Below are positions 24,584 through 31,676 of a DNA stretch of 64,000 bases, one piece after another. The stretch's first letter is position 1. Each line of letters opens with the position of its first letter. A model generated the notes under the pieces. It did not search any database. It had not been told where the DNA came from and worked only from the letters and a program-made list of their open reading frames with translations. Position numbers and translations under genes: made by a program. Source of the DNA: Asanoa iriomotensis (lineage in GTDB: Bacteria > Actinomycetota > Actinomycetes > Mycobacteriales > Micromonosporaceae); NCBI RefSeq assembly GCF_016862515.1, contig NZ_BONC01000002.1, positions 186,001 through 250,000 of the forward strand. Reading direction: 5' to 3'.

Positions 24584-26164
24584 TCAACGCCGGCGACCGG
24601 GACGCAGCGCCCGCAAAGCGTCCAACGCCAAAGGCCGGCGCAGGAGGCGGAGACCAGCCAGATAGGTGACGCCCGCGACACCCAGCGCGACAACCGTCGC
24701 GAGTGGACCACCACCGAGGACGAGCCCGACCACCCGCGGCGCGACGCCGAAGCTGACCACCGTGACGGCGGCCGCGGACAGCCAACCCGCACCGAACGGG
24801 TGGAGCCGCAGCCCGAACCCGACCTGAGCGAGCGGCAGCACGTTGTTGGCCACGACGGCCGCCGCGAGCCCGATCGCCGCACCGAGCGCGCCGAGCCGCG
24901 GGATCAGCGCCAGGTCCAGCGCGATCGTCAGGCCGAGCGCGACCAGCACGTTGCCGAGGTTCCAGGACGTCCGCCCGGCCATCGACAGCACGATGTCGAC
25001 CATCCCGCAGCCGGTCGCGACCAGCATCGCGGCCGCCAGCACCAGGACGATCGACCCGCCGTCCCGGAAGGCCGGGCCGAAGACGCTCAGATAAGCGGGC
25101 GCGTACGTCATCACCAGCAGATACAGCGGCCAGGTCAGCAGGATCAGCCACCCGGTCGCGGTCTGGTAGAGGGTGTTGGCGGCGGCCCGGTCCTTGACCG
25201 CGAGCGCCTCGGCCAACCTCGGCTGGACCGCCTGCGTGATGCCCTGGTTGGCGAACTGCCCGAGCACCACGAACCGCCCGGCGACCGCGTAGAGGCCGGC
25301 GGCGCCGAGCCCGGCCAGCGCGGCGACCAGCAGCACGTCGACCCGTTGCAGGGCGAGTTGCGCGACCGAGGCGACCGAACGCGGCCCAGTGAACCGCCAG
25401 AACGCCTTGCGCATGCTGGCCCGGTGCGACCGCTTCACCCGGGTCGGCACGATGTCGGCCATGGTCTGCGCGTGAGCCCGGCGCAACGCGTAAGCCGCCA
25501 GGAGCGCGGTCGGCACGTACGGCAGCGCCCAGGCGAGCGCGAACAGGCTCGGCCCGGCCGCACCGCTGAACGCGACCGCCGCGACGCCGAGCGTCTGCAG
25601 CCCGGGCCGGACCAGCTTGTCCAGCAGCACGGTCGGCCGGATCAGCCGGTAGCCGCGGGTGGCGGCGAGCAGCGTGTCCGACAGCACCGCCAGCGGCACG
25701 AACGCCGCCAGCAGGTGCAACTGCCGGACCAGTTCGGCGCGTACGGCCGGCGACGCGTCGCCCGCGGTCAGCCGGGCTAGCTCCGGCGCGGCCGCGAACA
25801 GCACCACGCCGACCGTGAGGGCGGCGCACGCCACGGGCGTGAACGCGCTGCGCAGGCAGGCGCCGAGCAGGAAACCGTGGCCGCGCGCCCGCAACCGGGC
25901 CGGCCAGTAGACCAGCCCGGTCTGTGTGCCCAGCTTCGCCAGCGTCGAGGTGAGCACGAACGCCGCGGTCGCGGCGAAGAACGCGCCCGCGTGCTCGGGG
26001 CCGAGCCGGTGCGCGACCAGCCAGGTGACCGCGAGCCCGGCGAGCCCGGCCACGCCGGCGCCGAGGATCCCCGCGACCCCGCCCCGCGCGACTCCGCCGA
26101 TCGCCTTCTTCGTCTCGGCGGCGTCGGTGGGCGCGTCGGCGAGGAAGGCGGGCGGGGCGGTCAC
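24584..26164 (-). CDS. Polysaccharide flippase (MATE/MurJ-like oligosaccharidyl-lipid exporter superfamily)
   Basis: An integral membrane protein of 526 residues with about 12-14 helices. It begins, after about 20 residues, with GGVAGILGAGVAGLAGLAVTWLVAHRLGPEHAGAFF, typical of Wzx-like/polysaccharide-synthase proteins. Features include LDKLVRPGLQTLGV, the conserved basic loop RVKRSHRASMRKAFWRFTGPRSVAS, and LYAVAGRFVVLGQFANQGITQ. The basic C-terminal tail is RALRPGRRR. It probably flips the lipid-linked repeat unit to the outer face. GTG 26164 overlaps the stop of the upstream sulfotransferase gene by 4 bp. Some membrane segments are read open far upstream, but that part is antisense-like and not included. 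Confidence 0.9.
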   Translation of the reverse strand: MTAPPAFLADAPTDAAETKKAIGGVARGGVAGILGAGVAGLAGLAVTWLVAHRLGPEHAGAFFAATAAFVLTSTLAKLGTQTGLVYWPARLRARGHGFLLGACLRSAFTPVACAALTVGVVLFAAAPELARLTAGDASPAVRAELVRQLHLLAAFVPLAVLSDTLLAATRGYRLIRPTVLLDKLVRPGLQTLGVAAVAFSGAAGPSLFALAWALPYVPTALLAAYALRRAHAQTMADIVPTRVKRSHRASMRKAFWRFTGPRSVASVAQLALQRVDVLLVAALAGLGAAGLYAVAGRFVVLGQFANQGITQAVQPRLAEALAVKDRAAANTLYQTATGWLILLTWPLYLLVMTYAPAYLSVFGPAFRDGGSIVLVLAAAMLVATGCGMVDIVLSMAGRTSWNLGNVLVALGLTIALDLALIPRLGALGAAIGLAAAVVANNVLPLAQVGFGLRLHPFGAGWLSAAAVTVVSFGVAPRVVGLVLGGGPLATVVALGVAGVTYLAGLRLLRRPLALDALRALRPGRRR

Positions 26165-27033
26165 CGGCGCCAGACCGGCGGGTGGCCGAGCCACTCGGTC
26201 AGGCGCTCGTCGTGCGCCGCGAAGTGTGCGGTGAGGTCCCGCCGGGTGCGCGCGTCCATCGCGGACTCGCGCGGCCGGGCGTTGTGCCGCTCGAACGGTG
26301 GGTAGCCGAGGTTCGGCAGCCCGAGGAACCCGAGTACCTCGTCGTAGACCGCCTCGGGGGTGGCGAAGAACCGCTCGCTCTCCACCACCAGGATCTGGTC
26401 CCGGCCGACCCGGGTCGCCATGGCGGCCAGGTACGACGCGTACTCGCCGCGCGCCCGGTAGGCGTGGTGTTGGTGGGCGAAGCTGTAGTAGGTCGGGTCG
26501 TCCGCGAGCCGTTCCTCCTGCCCGTGCAGCCGGCCCGGCTCGAGCGCCAGCGCGCGGGCGAACGACGGCTCCGCCTCGAACCCGCGGGCCAGCTCGTGCG
26601 CGTGCTGCGAGTAGGCCCGCTCGACCGGGTCGCGGACCAGCGTGACGAGCTTGACGCCGGGCAGGTCGCGGGCGATCCGGGCGGCCGCGTGCGGGTGGTA
26701 CATGTAGTACGGGCTCGACTCGAAGGTCTGTGCCGGCACGCCGAAGCGTTCCTCGACCTTCGTCGCGGTGCGCTGCAACGGGAAGTGCCCGCGATACCAG
26801 GCCAGGCCGTGCTGATACGAGGTGTCGAAGTAGTGCACGCCCTTGTGCAGCACGGCTTTGAGCACCACCGGATGCGCGGCCAGCGCGCGGTAGAGCGAGG
26901 TCGTGCCGCACCGCTGGCCGCCGCAGATCAGGAACGACGGCAACATCCGGGCTGGCGCGGTGATCCGCCCGTACGATCGCGATCCGAAGTGGACGACCCG
27001 CTTTACCGGGTTCGGGACATGTGACGACTTCAC
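26161..27033 (-). CDS. PAPS-dependent sulfotransferase (second in locus)
   Basis: A 290-residue sulfotransferase. The 5'-phosphosulfate loop is FLICGGQRCGTTSLYRAL (34-51) and the 3'-phosphate motif VKLVTLVRDPVERAYSQHAHE. KGVHYFDTSYQHGLAWYRGHFP is the segment seen in heparan N-deacetylase/sulfotransferase-like and carbohydrate O-sulfotransferase relatives, so a glycan acceptor is plausible. GTG 27033 lies in a GTGA overlap with the kinase gene stop. It sits in the middle of the polysaccharide operon between kinase and flippase, which argues that sulfation happens on the cytoplasmic repeat unit before export. It is not closely similar to the sulfotransferase at 21782. Confidence 0.9.
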   Translation of the reverse strand: MKSSHVPNPVKRVVHFGSRSYGRITAPARMLPSFLICGGQRCGTTSLYRALAAHPVVLKAVLHKGVHYFDTSYQHGLAWYRGHFPLQRTATKVEERFGVPAQTFESSPYYMYHPHAAARIARDLPGVKLVTLVRDPVERAYSQHAHELARGFEAEPSFARALALEPGRLHGQEERLADDPTYYSFAHQHHAYRARGEYASYLAAMATRVGRDQILVVESERFFATPEAVYDEVLGFLGLPNLGYPPFERHNARPRESAMDARTRRDLTAHFAAHDERLTEWLGHPPVWRR

Positions 27034-28289
27034 CGGAACGCCTCCACGCGGCGGACGAGTACGGGCAGCAGCCAGGTGCCCAGCACGCCGAGCCGGGCGC
27101 CGGCCTCGGCCTGCCGGTCGGCGAGATAGCGGGCGGCCAGGTCGATCAGGTAGAGCAGCGCGGTCAGCTCCGCCGCGGCGGCCGGCACCTCGAACGGTGC
27201 GAGCAGCACCGGGGCCCGGGAGACCGTGCGCTCCACCGCGGCTGCCGCGTCCGGGTCGGTCTGGATCCGCCGCTGCAGCTCGTAGTGCAGCGCGTCGAAG
27301 CCCAGCGGGACACCCAGGGTGAACCGCTCCCAGTCCCAGACCAGCAGCGAGCCTGCCAGCGGTGCCATGTTCCACGGCGACCAGTCACCGTGCCAGGCGC
27401 CGTACCGCAGATCCGTGTCGCCGGCCCGGGTCGCCAGGTCGCGGGCCGCCGCGGCCAGCGCGGCGCCGTCGGGCCGGTCGGCCACCGAGCCCAGCCGCTC
27501 GCGCAGCTCCGACCAGTAGGGGCTGGTCGACAGCCAGCCCTTCGAGGTGCCGCAGCACAGCGCGACGGCCCGCATCGCGGCGGCGAGCCGGTCGGCGGCC
27601 AGCGGCGCGCGGGGCTGCCAGACGGGCAGCGCGCTCTGCACCAGCACCTGGTGGCCGCGCCACTGTCCACTGTGCAGCACCTGCGGGATCGTGACGTCCG
27701 CGACGACGGCGTGGGCGAGCGCGTTGAGCGCGGCGGTCTCCGCCCGCACCAGCCGGCGGGTCAGCGGTCCGGTGCCCAGCTTGCCGAAGCCGACCGTGCG
27801 CCCGTCGCGGGAGATGAGCTGCAGCACGGGCTTGCGGTTGGCCCGCGCCGGTCCGATATGGATGCTCAACGCGACGTCGGCGCCGAGCACGCGGTGCAGG
27901 TAGCCGTCGATGGTCTCGGCCGCGGGCCCGTACACCCGGACCCGGTCCCGCAGCAGCAGCCCGCTCGCGCCGGTGCGCAGGGCGGTGACCACCGCGTCGC
28001 GCTTGAGCTTGGCGACCCGGCCCTGCGGCTCGGCGTACCGGCGCACGGCGGCGGCGGCGATCCGGCGGGAGCGGGCGGGCACCAGCAGCCGGGGCCGGCG
28101 CACGTCCGGGACGACCAGGTAGTCCGCGACCGCGGCGCCGGCCACCCGGCCGTCCGGGTCGTCGCCCGGCGCACCGTCGCTGAAGCACGGCGGGGGATAG
28201 AGCAGGTCGAGCACCTCACGGAGGTACGCCGCGCGCAGCTTGGCGTCCTGCGCGCGCAGGTGGGCCGGCGCCGTGGCAACAGGGCTCAA
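27030..28289 (-). CDS. Aminoglycoside-phosphotransferase-fold kinase in polysaccharide operon
   Basis: A 419-residue protein. The C-terminal 300 residues have the APH/choline-kinase fold: nucleotide-site Gly/Lys region FGKLGTGPLTRRLVRAETAAL, catalytic loop HGDWSPWN (His300, Asp302, Asn307) and metal Asp in LLVWDWERF (Asp319). The N-terminal 120 residues are an additional domain with no assigned family. The TTG at 28289 is chosen because it overlaps the upstream stop by 4 bp (TTGA), like its neighbours. The position between polymerase and sulfotransferase genes suggests that it phosphorylates a sugar or a lipid-linked intermediate; antibiotic resistance is unlikely. No close characterised relative is recognised. 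Confidence 0.75.
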   Translation of the reverse strand: MSPVATAPAHLRAQDAKLRAAYLREVLDLLYPPPCFSDGAPGDDPDGRVAGAAVADYLVVPDVRRPRLLVPARSRRIAAAAVRRYAEPQGRVAKLKRDAVVTALRTGASGLLLRDRVRVYGPAAETIDGYLHRVLGADVALSIHIGPARANRKPVLQLISRDGRTVGFGKLGTGPLTRRLVRAETAALNALAHAVVADVTIPQVLHSGQWRGHQVLVQSALPVWQPRAPLAADRLAAAMRAVALCCGTSKGWLSTSPYWSELRERLGSVADRPDGAALAAAARDLATRAGDTDLRYGAWHGDWSPWNMAPLAGSLLVWDWERFTLGVPLGFDALHYELQRRIQTDPDAAAAVERTVSRAPVLLAPFEVPAAAAELTALLYLIDLAARYLADRQAEAGARLGVLGTWLLPVLVRRVEAFR

Positions 28290-29677
28290 GGGGTCACCTT
28301 TTCTCCGGGGAGCTGGGGCCGCACGTCGTTGCGCCAGAGCAGCGCGTACGCCAGGAACATGAACGCCAGCGGGGTGACCAGCGTGTTGTACCAGAACATC
28401 GCGGCGAACGAGCCGACCAGCGCGCAGCTTCCGGCGATGCCGACCGGGCTGCGGTCGCGCCGGAACCGCCAGATCCCGTAGCCGAAGAAGCCCAGGTAGC
28501 CGATCGTGCCGATCAGTCCGTGCGCGAAGATCAGCTGCCAGAACTGGCCGTTGCCGCCGATTGTGAAGTTGCCGCAACGCTCGCAGTCGTGGCTCTCGCC
28601 GACCGTGATCGAGTTGCGCCCGCCGATCGTGGTGCGGGTCGACCCGAAGCCGATCAGCGGCGACTCGGTCGACCCGGTCACGGCCCGCTCGACCAGGTAC
28701 GAGCGGACGCCGTTGGACTTGCCGTTGTCGAGCCGCGCGGAGACGACGTCGCCCAGCGGGGTGACCGCCAGCGCCGCGCCGACCGCGGCCAGCCCGGCGA
28801 TCAGCACACCGATCACCCAGATCCGGCCGGCCACGGCGAGGCGTACGGCCGCGTACAGGGCCGCGACCCCCAGCCCGATCCACAGCCCGCGGTTCAGCGA
28901 GATCACCACGGGGATCACCGAGACCGCGAGGCAGGCGACCGCGAGCAGCCGGGTGCGGCGCCGGGTGGCCGCGCCGAACACCGCCGCGCAGAACCAGACC
29001 ATCAGCAGGCAGAAGTTGTTGCCCCAGGTGTTCGTGTAGCCCCACGGCGCTGCCGGCCGGGGCCGGTCGTCGCCGAGGATGTCGTGGATCTGGGCCGCGT
29101 AAGGGTGGACCAGGCTGCGGATGAAGCCCTTGTCCCGGATGTGCTCGGGCAGCAGCAACTCGATCGGCGATGTGAACTCGAACGTGCCCGCGAACACACC
29201 GAGCAGTCCGCCGGCGACGGTGACCACGAACAGCCACGCGAGCTGCTTGACCAGCCTGGCCAGGGGAAGCTCACGCTCCGTGAGGTTGCCGGCGTAGAGC
29301 AGCAGGACGGTCAGCGCCGCGTACTCGCCGAGCCGGAACAGCGCCCCGGGGATCCGGGACAGCCCGCGCTCGGGCACGGTGCCGGTCGGGTCCGCGCCGA
29401 GCACGGCGACGCCGATGACCAGCACGGCCAGGAACACGACCCAGAACAGGAAACCGGGCGGCAGCCGTACGCTGCGGCCTGCGGCTTGGGCCTTGACCAG
29501 GTACCAGGCCATCGGCACCGCGGCCAGCGGGAAGATCAGCACGCCGAGGCCGAGCGCCCACCACAGGGGATAGAGCAGCAGGATCCCGGTCAGGGGCCAG
29601 GCCGGCAGCCAGGCCTCGGGTGTGAGCGGCCGCCACGCCCGGGCGTGACGGCGGCGCTCACGAAGCGCTGTGACCAT
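28286..29677 (-). CDS. Wzy/O-antigen-ligase-like membrane protein
   Basis: A polytopic membrane protein of 463 residues with about ten to twelve helices. The arrangement fits the Wzy polymerase/WaaL ligase group: helices throughout, and a large extracytoplasmic loop (about residues 300-380) with SESPLIGFGSTRT and a Cys pair (CERCGNF) before the last three helices. LNRGLWIGLGVA is typical of the Wzy_C domain. It should join exported repeat units into a chain or ligate them to an acceptor. ATG 29677 overlaps the upstream Wzc-like gene by 20 bp; the alternative ATG at 29701 is less likely. Its stop overlaps the kinase start. Confidence 0.85.
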   Translation of the reverse strand: MVTALRERRRHARAWRPLTPEAWLPAWPLTGILLLYPLWWALGLGVLIFPLAAVPMAWYLVKAQAAGRSVRLPPGFLFWVVFLAVLVIGVAVLGADPTGTVPERGLSRIPGALFRLGEYAALTVLLLYAGNLTERELPLARLVKQLAWLFVVTVAGGLLGVFAGTFEFTSPIELLLPEHIRDKGFIRSLVHPYAAQIHDILGDDRPRPAAPWGYTNTWGNNFCLLMVWFCAAVFGAATRRRTRLLAVACLAVSVIPVVISLNRGLWIGLGVAALYAAVRLAVAGRIWVIGVLIAGLAAVGAALAVTPLGDVVSARLDNGKSNGVRSYLVERAVTGSTESPLIGFGSTRTTIGGRNSITVGESHDCERCGNFTIGGNGQFWQLIFAHGLIGTIGYLGFFGYGIWRFRRDRSPVGIAGSCALVGSFAAMFWYNTLVTPLAFMFLAYALLWRNDVRPQLPGEKVTP

Positions 29678-31490
29678 TGTTGGTCGAGCGGTCCATGTCA
29701 CGGAGCGTCTCGTTGTCGAGCCGGCGAAGCACCGCGGTGTCCGGGTCGGTCTCGTGCTTGGTGCGGGCCGCCGCCGGCCGGTTGCGGACCCGGGCCTGGC
29801 CGGCCAGGTTGATGCCCGCGACGCTCAGGTCGCCGGAGTCGTCGACGCCGGCGCGAGCCCGGGCCCGGGGCAGTTCGCGCGCCAGGTCGCCGGACTCGTC
29901 GAGGTCGCGCAGGTCGTCGAAGTCCGGTGCGTCGTCGTCCTGGTTGAAGTCGGCCTCGTCGTCGCCGTGGCGGTTCTCGACGCCCGGTGCCAGCTTCGGG
30001 ATGACCACCGTGCCCAGCAGCGGAGTGCCGACCCGGGTGAGCTGGGCGACCGCGTCGACCACCTCCGGCCGGCGGGTGCGGCGCAGCTCGACGGTGAGGA
30101 TCGCGGCGTCGGCGAGCCGGGCGAGGCTCTGCGCGTCGGCGCTGCTGGCCGTTGAGGGCGCGTCGATCACGATGTACCAGTCGCGGCGGCGGAGCTGGGC
30201 GAGCACCTGGCGCAGCGCCTGCGACTGGAGCAGACCGCCGGCGCTGCCGGTGCCGCCCGTGGTGACGACCCGCAGCGACGGCACGCGCGGCGCCCGCTGC
30301 ACGGCGGCGCGCAGCGCGACCTTGCCGGTCAGCACGTCGCCGAGCCCCGGCGTCGCACCGACCCCGAACAGCCGGGCCAGCGGCGCGGCGTCCACCAGGC
30401 TGTCCGGCAGGTGGGCGCCGAGCAGCACGACCTCGCTGCCGCTGCGGGCCATGGCGGCGGCCAGGTTCGCGGCGACCAGGGTGGAGGCGACGCCCCGGCT
30501 GGCACCCGCGACCACCACCACCCGGTCCTCGGTGCGCAGGCTGGCCAGCACCTCGTTGCGCAGGCGGTTGAAGGTGCGGCCGCCGGCGGCGTACGGCTGG
30601 AAGATCTCGTCGAGCTGTGGTCCGGAGGCGATGGTCAGCTCGGCCAGCACCGGCACGCGGGCGACCCGCTCGACGTCACCGGCCGCACGGACGCGGCGGT
30701 CGAGCCGCTCCCGGACCACCGCGATCGAGAGGCCGAGCAGCAGACCCAGCATCGCGCCGGTGGCCAGGTTGAGCTTCTTGTTGGGCTTGCTGGGCGTGTC
30801 CGGCAGCTGCGCGTCACTGATGATCTTGCCGGCGCTGACCGTCTCCGTGGTCAGGTCGTTCAGCTTGCCGCTGATCGAGTTGAGCTGGCTCTGGTTGGTG
30901 CTGCGCTGGCTCTCCAGGCTCGGGCGCGACGCGCTCCCGTCGGACAGCCCGGCCAGCTTCGAGTTGATCTGGGTCAGGTTCTGGTTGAGCTGCTTGACCT
31001 TGGTGGTCAGCGCCGAGATCTGTGCGTCGATGCCGGCCTGGGCGCTGGCCTCGCGGTTGCGCAGGTACGCCTCGGCGAAGGCGTGCGAGCCGGCCTGGGC
31101 GCGGGCCGGGTCCGCCGCCTTGTAGGTGATCTCCAGGACCGCGGTGTTCGCCGGGACCGTCACCGAGACGCCCTTGGCCAGCACGTCCGGCGCGTCGCCG
31201 GCGCGGAGGAGCTCGGCGGCGCCTACCGCGATCTGGGTCGAGCCGACGAGCTGCGCCTCGGTGTCGAGGTTGATGTCGCCCTTGGTGCGCCCGCCGGCCA
31301 CGTTGGTGTCCTGGCCGGCCGGCTGCACCAGCACCGAGGTGACCGACTCGTAGGTCTTCGGCATGGCCTGGGTCGCCCCGAACCCGCCGCCGATGCCGAG
31401 CGCGCATCCGAGCACCACCAGCCACCACTGCCTGCGCAGCAGGCCGAGGTAGTCGGACAGGTCGGGTGCGGTGGGGCCGGTGGTTTCCAC
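29658..31490 (-). CDS. Wzz/Wzc-like chain-length protein with degenerate tyrosine-kinase domain
   Basis: A 610-residue protein controlling polysaccharide length. Residues 10-40 carry the first membrane helix, the extracytoplasmic Wzz loop with coiled-coil heptads runs about 150-225, and the second helix is at 243-258. The cytoplasmic domain has the P-loop tyrosine-kinase fold, but Walker A at 329-337 reads GASRGVAST (no Lys), Walker A' at 354-361 is VVLLGAHL (no Asp) and Walker B at 439-446 is YIVIDAP. There is no C-terminal tyrosine cluster; the tail is acidic and then basic. It is therefore likely an inactive scaffold. GTG 31490 has no Shine-Dalgarno sequence. It is the first gene of the operon. 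Confidence 0.85.
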   Translation of the reverse strand: METTGPTAPDLSDYLGLLRRQWWLVVLGCALGIGGGFGATQAMPKTYESVTSVLVQPAGQDTNVAGGRTKGDINLDTEAQLVGSTQIAVGAAELLRAGDAPDVLAKGVSVTVPANTAVLEITYKAADPARAQAGSHAFAEAYLRNREASAQAGIDAQISALTTKVKQLNQNLTQINSKLAGLSDGSASRPSLESQRSTNQSQLNSISGKLNDLTTETVSAGKIISDAQLPDTPSKPNKKLNLATGAMLGLLLGLSIAVVRERLDRRVRAAGDVERVARVPVLAELTIASGPQLDEIFQPYAAGGRTFNRLRNEVLASLRTEDRVVVVAGASRGVASTLVAANLAAAMARSGSEVVLLGAHLPDSLVDAAPLARLFGVGATPGLGDVLTGKVALRAAVQRAPRVPSLRVVTTGGTGSAGGLLQSQALRQVLAQLRRRDWYIVIDAPSTASSADAQSLARLADAAILTVELRRTRRPEVVDAVAQLTRVGTPLLGTVVIPKLAPGVENRHGDDEADFNQDDDAPDFDDLRDLDESGDLARELPRARARAGVDDSGDLSVAGINLAGQARVRNRPAAARTKHETDPDTAVLRRLDNETLRDMDRSTNNGHSAS

Positions 31491-31676
31491 GGGAGGTTCA
31501 ACGGGCGTGACGGGTAACGCGTAACTCGCCCGTGGGGGGATGAATGGTACAAAAGGCCAGGCCGTCAGTAACCCAGAAAAACGGCTAATGCCCCCAAGTA
31601 GCTAATTTTGGTTAAAGTCGGTCTTGTGCACCATCCGCCACGCCGGCCGCCAGGCGTCACGATGGAGGGAATCTTT
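31491..31676. promoter_or_regulatory. Divergent promoter region of the polysaccharide locus
   Basis: 186 bp between the Wzc-like operon (leftward) and the GH26-like gene (rightward). The central part (31535-31620) is rich in A+T compared with all surroundings, with the stretch AAGTAGCTAATTTTGGTTAA. An inverted CGGGCG...CGCCCG repeat frames ACGGGTAACGCGTAACT at 31503-31532. These fit promoters and an operator, but no exact -35/-10 can be assigned. The right gene has GGAGGG seven bases before its ATG; the left gene has no ribosome site and may be leaderless. Confidence 0.5.

Noticed and set aside
24584-26911. Open frame extending upstream of the flippase into the sulfotransferase
   Set aside because: The upstream third has no membrane helices and is out of frame with the real sulfotransferase; the GTGA overlap at 26161-26164 gives the true start.
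27030-28289. Aminoglycoside resistance gene
   Set aside because: The fold fits, but the operon is for polysaccharide synthesis, an extra N-terminal domain is present and no resistance-gene signature is seen.
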